Assembly (NCBI GenBank): GCA_009746045.1
Contig: RPFO01000165.1
Span: 3,178,641 to 3,242,640 of the forward strand
Source: Mesostigma viride
Taxonomy: Eukaryota > Streptophyta > Mesostigmatophyceae > Mesostigmatales > Mesostigmataceae
Direction of reading: 5' to 3'
Length of the DNA stretch: 64,000 nt
In this document: positions 52,891-63,627 of the stretch, in pieces
Layout of the letters: every line of letters begins with the position of its first letter
Position numbering within the stretch: the stretch's first letter is position 1
Notes under the pieces: model-generated
Seen by the model: only the letters and a program-made list of their open reading frames with translations
Told to the model about the DNA's origin: nothing
Databases searched by the model: none
Translations under genes and position numbers: made by a program

Positions 52891-55556
52891 TATAGCCAAT
52901 CGGGACTGTCAGCAGGAGGGAATATTTTTCATACATACAACTTGATGATCCGGCCGACGAGGTGGCCAGTCATGTATCCCATCCAGCCGAAACCCAGTCT
53001 TACAGCGCGACTGATGCGCGTGATCACACGACGATTAAGAGTACTACTAGCATCGACGACTGTGAGGCACAGCATGCAGTGCAGGCCCCATGCTCAGAAG
53101 CGAGGGCGTGCACCAGAAGAATCTGATCCATCGCCTCACTACCGACAGTTGTACGCGTCCTCTCAAATACAGGCGCGCCGTGAGCCAACCGACCCTGCAA
53201 CGTGGCCGTCCCTGGCCGCCGCTGGAGTGGCTGTATAGAGGGGGAAGCCCTAGCGTCGCCGCTAGAGTGCGCCTCCCCTGCACCTGCGAACGCATGCAGG
53301 TGCCCGCAAGGCCCTAGTGTGTCCACTAGAGTGCGCCCTGCCAACTCCCCCACGAAGCTGCAGTAGTTTAGGCACAACTCCACTCCGGCCGACGTGCATA
53401 GACCGGAGCAGTCGCCGGTCCCCGCATTCCTTACTGCCAATGTGCCTGAACTCCACCGCAAGCGGGGGAAAACTCCTCAGCTCGCAGTCACACCCTCCGT
53501 GACACTTGCACAGCAAGAGCACGGTTGATGTTTGCGCAGGCCCGTAAGCATGTGATGCTCAAGGCCGCCGACGTGGACTGCATAGCGCCCGCAATGCCCG
53601 CACTTATATAATGCAATGGGCAGGTCGGGGAGTGACACGCTTTGCAGGAACTGCCGTATCAGTAACGTTGCCCCTGCGAGACACCGTGCTGCTCATGGAG
53701 TAGGGCCGAAGCAACCCCGCAGTCCCAAACATGAAGAGCTCCTCGGGCTCGATCGCGCCCAGCCCACAGGTGCTCAAGCACATACAGCGATCGTGGGCCG
53801 GGGTCAATCCCGCGCACGACCGATCACCGCCTGTCCACCCCGCTTGGCTGTTTTGCCCAGGAGCCCGATTCCCGCAACAGAAACACGCCCCAAGGTATGC
53901 AGTCCCCACGGCGCATTGCCACATCCCCCACTCGAAGCTTGAAGGCCTCTCACCACCCCTGTACCAGTGCATGGCCATGGGGTATAGTACATTTTGAAGC
54001 CCACACAGCCCGCCCGCCATGCACATGGAACGCCCTGCTCTGAGTCCCTCATCCATGCAAACTCGTAGGCGCGCGGACACGAGCCACTTGCAAATCACGC
54101 TCGATCGGCCTCCACCAGTGGTGCAAGGAACAACTCCCTACCGGGCTCAGCCCACAGGAGGGACGCGAACACTGCGCGATGGTAACCATGCACAGGGTCG
54201 CGGGCAGTGACTAGGTGCTCAGACTCCAGCAGCTCGATCCTGCCTGCCTCTCCGTCTCGGCTCGCCGTTACTACAGTCCCCGTGACTCGCCCTCGACGGC
54301 CAGATCCCGCACGTCCCATGTACCTCAGTGCTCTGCCATGGCTCAGCGCGCGTCAGCGCCGGGTCCGCTCAGAGCGGATGTACCGGCCCTATGCAGTGAT
54401 ACCGGGTGTTACTCGGACACCGGCAGTCTGCGGGGCGACAGCGCCACATCATGTGGCATCGGCACCATGCACGCGCACTGTTGAGGCGGTGAGACAATGA
54501 CCGGACACCGCCACCTGCTTCTGATGCAACCACGACCGGCACCAGCGCAACCAGTGCAACCACGACCGGCGGGGTCATCCACCACTACTGCCGGCAGTAC
54601 ATGCTGTCGCCATGCAACTGCACCGTGCCCGCATATGCTTGCAGCCCCGGGGGCCCTTACTCCCGACGGTCGCGGCGGACGCGGGCGCGCCCTGCATGCA
54701 CGGTTACTCGAGCCCAGGAGTGCCCTGACCCAGCTAGGCATCGACTCAATGCCGGGGTACATCTGTTTGCCGGCCGACCACGATTCAGTACAGGCTCCGC
54801 CCTGCCTGATCGCCCAGTCGCATCGGGGTTGCAACAGCCTCCACGCACCGTGCCGTCTCCATGCACCGTGCCGCAATGGTGAAATTAATCACGTACGGGT
54901 GCACGAGAAGCGAGGCGCGTCCCTCATGCGCCAGGAAGTCAGGGAGCCGTGACTCATAGCCGCCCGCCGGAAGACTCCCTATAATAATACTTGGCCGCGT
55001 GCCATGGGACTCCGCGTCCGTTGGTCACGCGGGACGCGACGTGCAGTCAGGCCGTAGTCTGGGGTCGCTGGCACTCGCTGCCGAATCCGGCATCCCACGC
55101 GGAGATGCCTCGGTACGGACGCCTTAGTAGTAGAATCATCAAGCATCCGGTGAGCCCATGTCCAAAAAGGCCAGGACCATGTGCACATGCGGTGCTGAGT
55201 GCCTGACGTGGTCCTCTTCGGGACGACCCGTTCAAGCCCACCGCCAACTGCAGATTATCCCATAGAGAATATATCATGGAGAAAATATATTATATAGAAA
55301 TAGAGAATATCGAAAATATATAATATCCGCACGCTGGCGTATCGATCCCTGGCATGGCAGTAGAAGGGTCGTCGGATCCACGCGCGGCTGCGCGGTGGAT
55401 TCCTACATAGATGGCCGGCTCGATCCAAAGCCGAACCGTGCCGATCATACAGGAGCTAGATATAGTTAAGAAGAGTATGGTATCATAAAGAAGTGTGGAC
55501 CAGTACAAGTACTTAGTATATAAAAGGTAGGTATAGTAGAGAAGTATATGGTATTA
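52891..55556. other. Unrelated 2.7-kb segment replacing RT and integrase in gypsy 2
   Basis: Nothing here aligns with gypsy 1 pol. ORFs exist on both strands (53024-53461 and 53604-54098 minus, 53616-53942 and 54497-54952 plus), none with a known domain. Most of it is GC-rich; 55265-55335 and 55440-55560 are AT-rich. It may be sequence captured from the host or from another element. Confidence 0.55.
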
Positions 55557-56018
55557 TTAGTAGCCATCTGGTTTCATACGCCCTGCGACCCCTCCCCTTC
55601 CCCCGGGGACGACGCGTCCACGCGATCGTCCAATTACTGCCAAGGAGTCAAGGATGCTGGACCGCCGTGTAATGCTATGTGCCCTATACTCGCTGTCAGG
55701 GCACCAAAAGGAACCATCGGGAAACCAAACCACTCGCCGGCGCACGCGAATGTCCACATCCTGCGCGTCCAAAGTCGAGCCCAATGATGATGTCCGCTGC
55801 GCCCAGCGGTGCGATGGTCGCAGCCAGGTCGAACGGGGTGCCTTGCAGCACACCTTTGATATCTGCCAGACCGGGCGATTGGTGTTGGCGACCATCCGAG
55901 TGGGGCAGATGCACGGCCGTCCGGTGTGGGGGCTGTGCGTCAGTCCCAGCCGGCGCACCAGTGCCGCGTTGATGAAGGACATGGAAGCGCCTGTGTCGAC
56001 CAAAAACTTGACATCCAT
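55557..56018 (-). pseudogene. Gypsy 2 aspartic protease, frameshifted
   Basis: MDVKFLVDTGASMSFINAAL keeps the retropepsin active site DTGA. The frame then shifts near 55925; the continuation, IKGVLQGTPFDLAATIAPLG and ADIIIGLDF, is in the frame of 55696-55914. The segment ends near PDGSFWCPDSEYRA, where similarity to gypsy 1 stops. Confidence 0.8.
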
Positions 56019-56547
56019 GACGGTTGGTTGGCCGTGTCTGAATATATTATTACATTCTCATATATAAAATATCCCATTACCGCCAACGGTACCCCATATA
56101 AAACCACTAGTGCTAGACGCCTAATAGTAATTTCCCATTACCGCCAACGGCGTCTATGCATGGGGTCAGTGTATGATTCCAAACACCCCCCTTACTGCTG
56201 ATAACAGGGTGACCTGCTACTGTGCAGGACCAATGCACCCTTCGTACTACTGACATCATGATAACAGGGTGACCTGCTACTGTGCAGGACCAATGCACCC
56301 TTGGTATTTGGTACAGATGTGGGGCAATACAGACCCGCCCCCCTTGCCCTACACAGGTGGGCATTCTCAGAATGGCTAAGGTGGCCAGCCACTAGGACTG
56401 GAAAAGCGCACCGGAGTGAACATATTATAAAAATATAATTATTAATTAAATATACTAATATAGTAATATATATTATAGTATACTTCCCAGCGGCAAACTC
56501 GTAACCGGCCACTGCTGGTGACTCAAAGGTCGCACGCTGTCCGGAGG
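56019..56547. other. AT-rich insertion between gypsy 2 gag and protease
   Basis: Gypsy 1 has no counterpart of this 0.5-kb segment. It contains a 43-bp direct duplication (56200-56242 and 56260-56302) and CCCATTACCGCCAACGG twice (56080 and 56136). No gene. It separates gag from protease and shortens the gag tail. Confidence 0.6.
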
Positions 56548-57996
56548 CTAGTCATGAGCCTCGATCTCATTGACCGCGCGCAGCACGCCCTTGGTAGAAC
56601 TCATCGCTGGCGGCCGCGGCTGCTGGTGCTGAGTCGTGAACGGCGGGCCTGCTGGCGCCCGCTCGTCCGCGTTGCGGGGCTTGTCCCTTGGGCCGGAGGA
56701 GTCCGGGCGACTGCCGAACGCCGGGCCTGAAAACCTGGGCTCGGTCTCCCCCGTGCCACGTCCAGCGTGCCTGCTACGGAGTTTGGGGCAGTCGCGCCTG
56801 AGGTGACCCACCTCAAAGCACATGAAGCAACGGGCTTTACTCGCGTCGATGGCGTTGAGGCCATGGTCAGCGTTCCCGTCCTCCAGGTCATCGGGGGAGT
56901 CATCGTTCTCCTCGCCGTCGTGCGGGGGACCTGATCGGTAGAACCAACGCACCGATGGTGCGCGCCCGCGAGCCACGACGTCGGCCACCTGCAGAAGATA
57001 CCGCTGGATATTCAAGATGTCCCACTCCTCCCAAGGGACCTCAGCGTAGTGCTTCAGTACCTCATCCTGCAGCTCGGGACTGAGGGTCTCAATGAACCTG
57101 ATCTTGTACTCGTACCAGGTCATGTCGGTCAGGTAGGCGGCGCTGGACTCAAACTTGGACAGAAACTCGCGATACGGCGTGGTCCCCTGGCGCAGCTTGC
57201 CGAAGGCGAGTCGCTCGTGGATCTCCGCGTCTGGGGGTACCAACTTGCGGCGCACCCTGTCCATCAACTCCTCCACGGTTTGCGGGTACGACTGGGATGC
57301 GATGCTCTCACAGTTCAAGATGCTCACCACCGAAGGATCCATGCAGGTGTTGACAACATGCGGGATCAGATCGCGGGTGGCAAGTTCCCAACTGTGGTGG
57401 TTGCGCCAGACGGTATACTGCTGTTGCCACATGCGTCCCCATTCGTCGACCTCTCGCGGTTTCATATCCGCGTGCAGCTTGGGTACATTCTTGAAATTGG
57501 GCATCGGTGGGGCCTTTACCGCGTTGGTGATGGGCCCACCGACGCCTACGTAGGAGGTGGAGCCGAAGGCGGGGGGCTGTGACCGGGGGAGAGATCCGGA
57601 TCTGGACGGCGTACCATGCGTCCGCCGCACCTGTACCGATGAGGGGTGTTCATACCCCGGGTCATCCAATGCCACCCTGCTGAAATTCAGGTTGCTGACG
57701 ACCACAGGCGAGTGGACCATGCTGCTGTCCTGCGCCCGAGGTCGCTGCAGTTGGGGGACGTGTCGCTGGACGGGTGTCTGAGTCCCCTCGTCGTGTGCGG
57801 TGGCGCTGCTTCTGTCACCCCCTAGCCGGACTCGTGGCCTATGAGCTCCAAAGGGAGGGTCCTGTGCCCCTGGTTCCTCGATATCCTCCAAGGCCCCCTC
57901 CAAATCGCCGAATTCGCCATCTGCCCCGGTGTCCTCCCCGTCATCCTCAGAGTTCCCCAACACCATGGGTAGTAGGGAAGTACTGCCAAAGGACAC
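56548..57996 (-). CDS. Gypsy 2 gag, capsid and nucleocapsid part
   Basis: Aligned along most of its length with the gypsy 1 gag, including the core (PKLHADMKPREVDEWGRMW) and the knuckle CFMCFEVGHLRRDC. The very acidic C-terminal tail of gypsy 1 is missing because of the adjacent insertion. Upstream the frame is open past 57996 into RRR (CGA at the place of the gypsy 1 TGA), showing that gag once continued from the poly-Gln part. Confidence 0.88.
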   Translation of the reverse strand: MSFGSTSLLPMVLGNSEDDGEDTGADGEFGDLEGALEDIEEPGAQDPPFGAHRPRVRLGGDRSSATAHDEGTQTPVQRHVPQLQRPRAQDSSMVHSPVVVSNLNFSRVALDDPGYEHPSSVQVRRTHGTPSRSGSLPRSQPPAFGSTSYVGVGGPITNAVKAPPMPNFKNVPKLHADMKPREVDEWGRMWQQQYTVWRNHHSWELATRDLIPHVVNTCMDPSVVSILNCESIASQSYPQTVEELMDRVRRKLVPPDAEIHERLAFGKLRQGTTPYREFLSKFESSAAYLTDMTWYEYKIRFIETLSPELQDEVLKHYAEVPWEEWDILNIQRYLLQVADVVARGRAPSVRWFYRSGPPHDGEENDDSPDDLEDGNADHGLNAIDASKARCFMCFEVGHLRRDCPKLRSRHAGRGTGETEPRFSGPAFGSRPDSSGPRDKPRNADERAPAGPPFTTQHQQPRPPAMSSTKGVLRAVNEIEAHD

Positions 57997-58594
57997 TCGA
58001 CGCCTGCCCCGGTAGTGTTGTGGCCGGCGGAGGTCCCATGGAGCGGCCGCGCTCCGCCCAGGGCTGCGATGGTCGCTCCGTGGCTAGCTGAGCATGATAA
58101 CGGTAGTACTGCGTGTTTTCATTCTCGTGCCCTGTCTGCTCAGGATACCGCGGCGGCCGCTGTGGTCGTTGCTGCTGCTGCTGCGGTTGCTGCTGCTGCT
58201 GCTGCCGCCGCCGCTGCTGCTGCTGCTGCTGCTGGAAACCCTGCTGCTGCTGGGAACCCTGCTGCTGCTGCTGCTGGAAACCCTGCTGCTGCTGGGAACC
58301 CTGCTGCTGCTGCTGCTGCTGCCGTTGCTGCTGCTGGAAACCCCCCTGGAGCATCTCCTGGCTGCGCCCGTCCCCCCCTTGTTCCAACCTGGAGTCTGGA
58401 CTGTCTTCATCTGATGAATCTCTGCGGCCCTGGTCTCTGGATCGTGGGGAGCCTTCCGCAGGTCTCTCCATGACCTCACCTGTACCTGTCCCTACTTGGA
58501 CGTGCGGTGGTACCTCTACCACCTCTATACCTTGCTCGTGGTTGTCTACCTGTTCTATCTCGCTGTTGACAGGTTCTCTCCGTTTTCGTGGCAT
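57947..58594 (-). pseudogene. Gypsy 2 gag N-terminal part, Gln-rich, frameshifted
   Basis: ATG 58592-58594 starts a frame matching the gypsy 1 gag head (VQVGTGTGEVMERP). The Gln tract is broken into repeated QQQQGF and QQQQGS units (58200-58345). Near 58000-58020 the frame departs from that of the gag core, so a one-base indel separates them. Confidence 0.75.
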
Positions 58595-58732
58595 GGTGCT
58601 CGTACCGATACCTTACACTGCAGGCAACACCTCCCCAGGACGAAAGAGAGAGAAAGAGAGAGAGCAACCACGTGCTATAGATATATATATAGAACCTAGT
58701 ACTACTCCCTAGTAATAATCTCCTCTACTGCT

Positions 58733-58953
58733 GCTAGGGCCAATGGTCAGCTGAGAGAAGGTAACTGTAACTGCTGTCCCCTCCCCCTGACTGCTGATCG
58801 TGGGTGGCTTGGAGCATTCACGAGTGGTGTGCATCCCCTCAGGCAATGGCATGTGTTCCCTAACAAACCTATCTGCATCTCCTAGAAGATCAAAACCCTT
58901 CCACCTAGCAGTAGAGCCCTTATCCTTAATGTATTCCTCACATGCCCTGTAGG
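58733..58953 (-). pseudogene. Gypsy 2 truncated hybrid-binding ORF
   Basis: The minus strand encodes ACEEYIKDK, WKGFDLLGDADRFVREHMPL and the Ser/Thr-rich tail of the gypsy 1 leader ORF. The first 37 or so codons, including the YYAV strand and the start, are deleted between 58953 and the leader sequence. The domain cannot fold as it stands. Confidence 0.75.
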
Positions 58954-59670
58954 GACGTAATGCATTATAGGCTAGCAGAAGCTTGCAAGAAGGAAAAGGG
59001 GAATCCCATGCTACCTCTAAATGCAGTGACCTTAAACAAACGAGGAGAGAGCACGGAGTCTAGCACAGCACACGCCCCCGCCTTCCGCGGCAAAGGGCTA
59101 TACAAAAGTACACGGAGGTAAACACCGTCAACACAGTCGGCAACAGCCAGACGGTATCCACCCCCACGACAGGTCAAACAATGAATGGTCGTCATCCGCA
59201 ACTTCCATTCGCACCAACGACATTCACAACCTATGGAGGCACAACGTATAACAAGAACCCCCTACGCGTGCGGTCCCGGAGAGAAGGCAAGCGTCTAGAA
59301 GGATAAATCTAAACTAGGGGACGTACCATCTTCGATGACGTTAATCCCTCCTGAGCTGGCCGCCACCCGGTGTCGTTGAAGGCAAGCCCTGGCCGCCACT
59401 TGGTGTCGTTGAAAACAGGAGAGCTGAACGCTTTCGTTGACAGCACCTCACCACAGGACTATTGCTAGCCCCGCCGAGTATCCCGGACTGGCCGCTTGCT
59501 GCCTAGGTCGTCGTTGAATCCCTTTACGGGCTGGCCGCCGACCTGTCAGCAATCGTTGAATTCCGGAACCTCTATCTACGCCAAGCACCGCCCTGGTTTC
59601 CTAATTGGCTTCCCTAACCCTCTCCGCGAGAGTTAGCTGACCTCTCCAGCACATTTCCTCCGATAGCCAG
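58954..59670 (-). other. Gypsy 2 leader and primer site
   Basis: Aligned with the gypsy 1 leader but without the hAT-like element. Repeats of TCGTTGA occur near 59373, 59407, 59435, 59509 and 59551. Next to the 5' LTR the minus strand reads TGGCTATCGGAGGAAATG, the probable primer site. Confidence 0.65.
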
Positions 59671-60337
59671 TGTTACGTCCCAGCCCAGACACCCTAGCCT
59701 GAGCTACGTAGCGAAAGATCTACCATGCCGGAATTAGGAAGATTCAAGGTGGCCTAATGCAGATTGCGCTTCACGACTGGGGTCGTGAGATATCTGGCAC
59801 CGCGACTTGATGCCAAGCTAATTAATACACACTTATAATGGCTAGCAATACCAATTACAAATGGATAGTTGCCCCAGGTTTAATGTGTAGGCGTATTCGC
59901 ACTTATCATTCATCAAACCAAGAGGACGAGACTCTCGTCCTCGGACCAATTTCACCTAGGTCTGCCACTACGCTGGCAAGGGGCGCCGACATGGCGCCGA
60001 CCTTCCAAAGCATGCAGTCCACACAAGATCCTCGGGTCAACATCGACCCTCGCCTACAGAATCCACGCATGAGTACAATATCTCAACTAGCTATAAAGTA
60101 CGCAGCGCGGCGCGACTGCACCGGCCCCTAGAAGATACACACATACAACAACCTAGGCCCAAAATAACTGGTCCGAATCACACAAACTGTCATAGTTCCA
60201 TACAAAAGTCCTGACCAAGGGACAATTCCCACATTAAGTCCCGAAATGAGTCCCAAAGTCCTACGGACTATGACAACAAGTCAAACTACATAATTTATTC
60301 CATTGTTACGTCCGTCCAAAAGGGCCGGGACGTAACA
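59671..60337 (-). repeat. 5' LTR of gypsy 2
   Basis: 667 bp, nearly identical to 51749-52416, starting TGTTACGTCC and ending GGGACGTAACA. The GGGAC duplication follows at 60338-60342. Confidence 0.92.
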
Positions 60338-61573
60338 GGGACACCCCTAAAGGGCACTTTTCTGGAAACCATACCTATGCATGTGCTAAAAATCCAATTA
60401 TGATTGGGGACCATAAATATGATTTAAAAAAAATTCCAACCACTTGGGGGGGGGTACTAGCCCCCACCAGATGCTGGTTACGCGCTAAAAATAGAAAAAG
60501 ACGCTACTTTTGGCATATTTTCCCTAGGACAATGGGCAAACATATTTGGACCAAATCATATATTTCCATATAGTTCCCCCACTTTTGAGGAAGTCTGCCT
60601 AATTTTGAGCACAAAACAATGATGTTTAGACACATTGATGGATTTTCCCGCAAAAAGGGTACTTTTTGTCACCAAAAAAATAAAACAAATCATAAACACA
60701 TGGAATCATGCCACATCTTATTTTTTCAAATACTAGAGAGGCCGGGGACATGCAGCCCCAAATTTTCAGGTCATTCTGACAAGCGCAGCCCTATTTGATG
60801 GATATTCCTAGATTGCCGCCTGTGACGAAGCTAAGGGAGGTTTTAGCTAGTATTTAACCACACTAACACCCCTTTATACATCTAAGCCTCATGAAAACTG
60901 GCCAAACCACATACTACCATTCTCTGCACATATGGTACCTCCTATGTTCAAGGTTTGACGCCATTCTGACAAGAACTGCCCAAGTTACAACCATTCCAAG
61001 ACGGCCACCCATGTAGACGCTACAAGGAAATTAGAGTAACCATTTAGCCACACTAGCACCTCCTTCTTCATCAAAGACATCTGCAAACTGACCAAAACAC
61101 ACATAATCGACTCTTGCACGCTGACGGCAACGCATGCTCAATTAATTAATTAATTAATAGACACGTGCATGCTCAATGTGGGGGGTCATTGCGACAAGAA
61201 CTGCTCAAGTTGATGGGTTTCCTATATGACCACATGACAAGGCGCTAAGGACCACTCAGTAAGTTAGTAACCCCACAGTGCCACTTAATATGCCATCCAA
61301 CATGCACCAAAACCATGCAGAGTATGTTTACAAAGTACAAAGGGGTGGCCACGCACCTCATATGTCTTCATCATCCCTCCAGCTTTCCATTTTTTCCGAA
61401 ACGAAAATGGCTGACGGCGGTATGGCTGACGGCGGAGTTCAGATCTTTTGCATCTGAGCCCCAAATTCGGTCAGACCACTCGCATTCGATGCGCTTTTTT
61501 GAGACGCACCCGCCAGTATAATCGGTTACGGCTGAAACGCAGTATTGCGGAAGTTATCACGTGACAGGCAGCT
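60338..61573. repeat. Degenerate tandem repeat, about 190-230 bp per unit, three units
   Basis: Units start near 60771, 60959 and 61187 with (C)ATT(C/G)(T/C)GACAAG(A/C), contain CTAAGG-like and CCACACTA(A/G)CACC motifs, and are strongly diverged. No gene is supported in the whole stretch. A TTAA-rich microsatellite lies at 61138-61160. Confidence 0.5.
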
Positions 61574-62937
61574 ATGACGACCTCTAAAGCAAAACGGGGT
61601 TTGGAAAAGGAGCTTACCGGCTCCCAGCCCAACCCGCTCGCCATCGTTCTTGCCCAGCCGCCTGGGCTCGCCAACCCACCGCCAGCAGCCCCATCGCCCA
61701 GCGCCTCGCCTGAGCCCAAGAAACCCTGCCACGCTCGCAACTGGAGCAAGTTCCTCCCCGGCGACCGACGCTTCGGCTGGACCGTGTGGCAAGAATTGTC
61801 GCCGCAGGAATGCATTGAGGTTCTCCAGTTCCTCGAACAGGAGCGGAAGCTCTTCGTGCCCAAGGGGGGGCGGCTATCGACTACAATGGAGACATGTCCT
61901 GGCTCTATGCTTTGGACGAAGTACAACAACGCCTGATTATCTTGACCAGCCAATTCCAGAGCCACCTCTCCGACCTCACCCGCACGCTCCGCACCCCAGC
62001 CCCCGCACAGCCGGCAGCCCCATCGGCTTCCTCCCTCTGCAAGGATGACCTCCGCGCAGTGCTGGAGGAGCACGTGACCTGGCCGCTGGCCGAGCAGCTG
62101 ACATCGCTGAACACCACGCTCAACAAGGTCGAGGCCCGGGTCTCCAACGTGGAAACCAAGGTCGTCCACAAGCTCCAACCCCAGTTCACGGCTCTACACA
62201 CCGCGGAGCAGGCTTCGGAAAAGCATGCTACACTTGTCTCTCGCCTTAACCAGGTGGAGGGAAAGTGTGGCGTGCTCCTGAAGAAGCTTGAGGCCATCAC
62301 CGCCCACACCGAGGCCCTGGCCACACAGGTCCCCAAGATAGCGGAGCAGACGGCCACCATTGCATCCCAGCCACCCCGGCAGGATGCTGGCGACCTCCCG
62401 CCGCTCTCCTACGCGGACCTGCTGCGGTCAGCGACCGCCTCCACCACCGACGCCATCGCCACAAAGCTCCAGGAGCTGGAGAACCACCGCCAGGCCCAGC
62501 AACGGGAGGTCACCGACCGCGCTCGCCGCGAGTGCCGAGTGGTGCTACGTCGCTTCCCCCAGAAGCCAGGTGAGACGTCAACCTCTCTTGCTGACGAGCT
62601 CAAGAACCAGCTTCTTACCCTCATGGGCCTGGTAGGTGAGGTAGCACTGAGCGGGTGCCACCGCCTTCCCCACTCACGGGACAAGGCGGCTCCCCCACCA
62701 GTCCTCCTCACCTTCCCCTCCCCTGAGGATAAGCAGCGGTTCCTCTCTCGTCGCAAGCGGTTGCACGACCTCACCTGGACGCTGGATGACGACCTCACCC
62801 CCGCTCAGCAACAGCAGCGACGCGACCTGTGGCCGGAATACCTCCGCCATAAGCAGGACCCCCAGAAGCCCAAGGTGTACTGGAGGGGCGGGGACCTGAT
62901 GATCAACCACAAGATGTGGACGCCCCCAGCGGGCTAG
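61574..62937 (+). pseudogene. L1-type LINE ORF1 protein, one frameshift
   Basis: ATG 61574 opens a frame that shifts at a run of seven G (61864-61870) into the frame ending TAG at 62935-62937. The joined protein, about 450 residues, has a Pro-rich head, a coiled-coil-like middle (about 61960-62390) and, at the end, an RRM-like part (CRVVLRRFPQ, SGCHRLPHSR, PVLLTFPSPEDKQRFL) plus a C-terminal domain (DDDLTPAQQQQRRDLW, VYWRGGDLMINHK). This order is that of L1 ORF1p, an RNA chaperone of non-LTR retrotransposons. No endonuclease-RT ORF2 follows directly. Confidence 0.7.
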
Positions 62938-63627
62938 AATAGCAATAGCCCTAGATTGTAACCCTTGGCGTCACTGCCGCTAAGGCAGCCATGCCTAGAC
63001 TATTTGCCTAGCTGTGCCAACACACCTAGTCACGTGCCGCCAACGCACGGTCCACCACCAGCCATAGCCTAGTACAGCCATGCTACGCCCTGGCTATGTT
63101 TAGCCAAGCCATGCCTATAATGGGACCCCCCCATGGATGTTGCATTAAGAATTTAGCCATGCTATGCCATGCAGAGAGATGCTCTCTGTCGAGCAGCCAT
63201 GTCCTAGCTCTTGTATAGCCATGCTGATCTTCCTCCCTCACAGGCATGCTCCCCCCCTTACCCGGGCATAGCGTGATAGACCATGAGGGTGCAGGTGCCC
63301 TGGTGCACCTAGAGCAAGGGTAGCTTACATTCCCACCCTTGCATGAAGTAGCCTAGGATGTATTAAAAGCCATATGCCCCTTCTCAGGGATATGCGCTAC
63401 ATTGACTCCCAACGGAGCGATGTTGATAATTAATTAATTAATCCCTCCAGCATGGCCAGCCTTGTAAATATGTGCATAGCCTTGACGATGGTAGCCCTAA
63501 CATGCCTAAGCAGCATTTCCTATGTTTCTCCCAGGTTAGAGTGTAGTAAGGTTGATGCCAACCAAGCCAATCAACACAACAACACCTCCTAAACTATCCT
63601 CCCCGGCATGGATGACAAACTGGGACT
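62938..63627. repeat. Non-coding stretch with a cluster of AGCCATG motifs
   Basis: No ORF is supported. AGCCATG(C/T) occurs about six times between 62985 and 63235, mixed with CCTAG and CTATG words. AATTAATTAATTAAT lies at 63429-63443. It is unclear whether this is the LINE 3' region or host intergenic DNA. Confidence 0.45.

Larger units (their letters stand above)
51749..60337 (-). mobile_element. Gypsy 2: related gypsy element lacking RT and integrase
   Basis: LTRs 51749-52416 and 59671-60337, duplication GGGAC at 51744-51748 and 60338-60342. On the minus strand it keeps the primer site (TGGCTATCGGAGG), leader, a truncated hybrid-binding ORF, gag and most of the protease. RT, RNase H and integrase are missing; their place is taken by about 2.7 kb of unrelated sequence, followed by a remnant of the 603-codon ORF and the polypurine tract. 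The LTRs look almost identical, so it moved recently, presumably with help from a complete relative. Confidence 0.9.
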
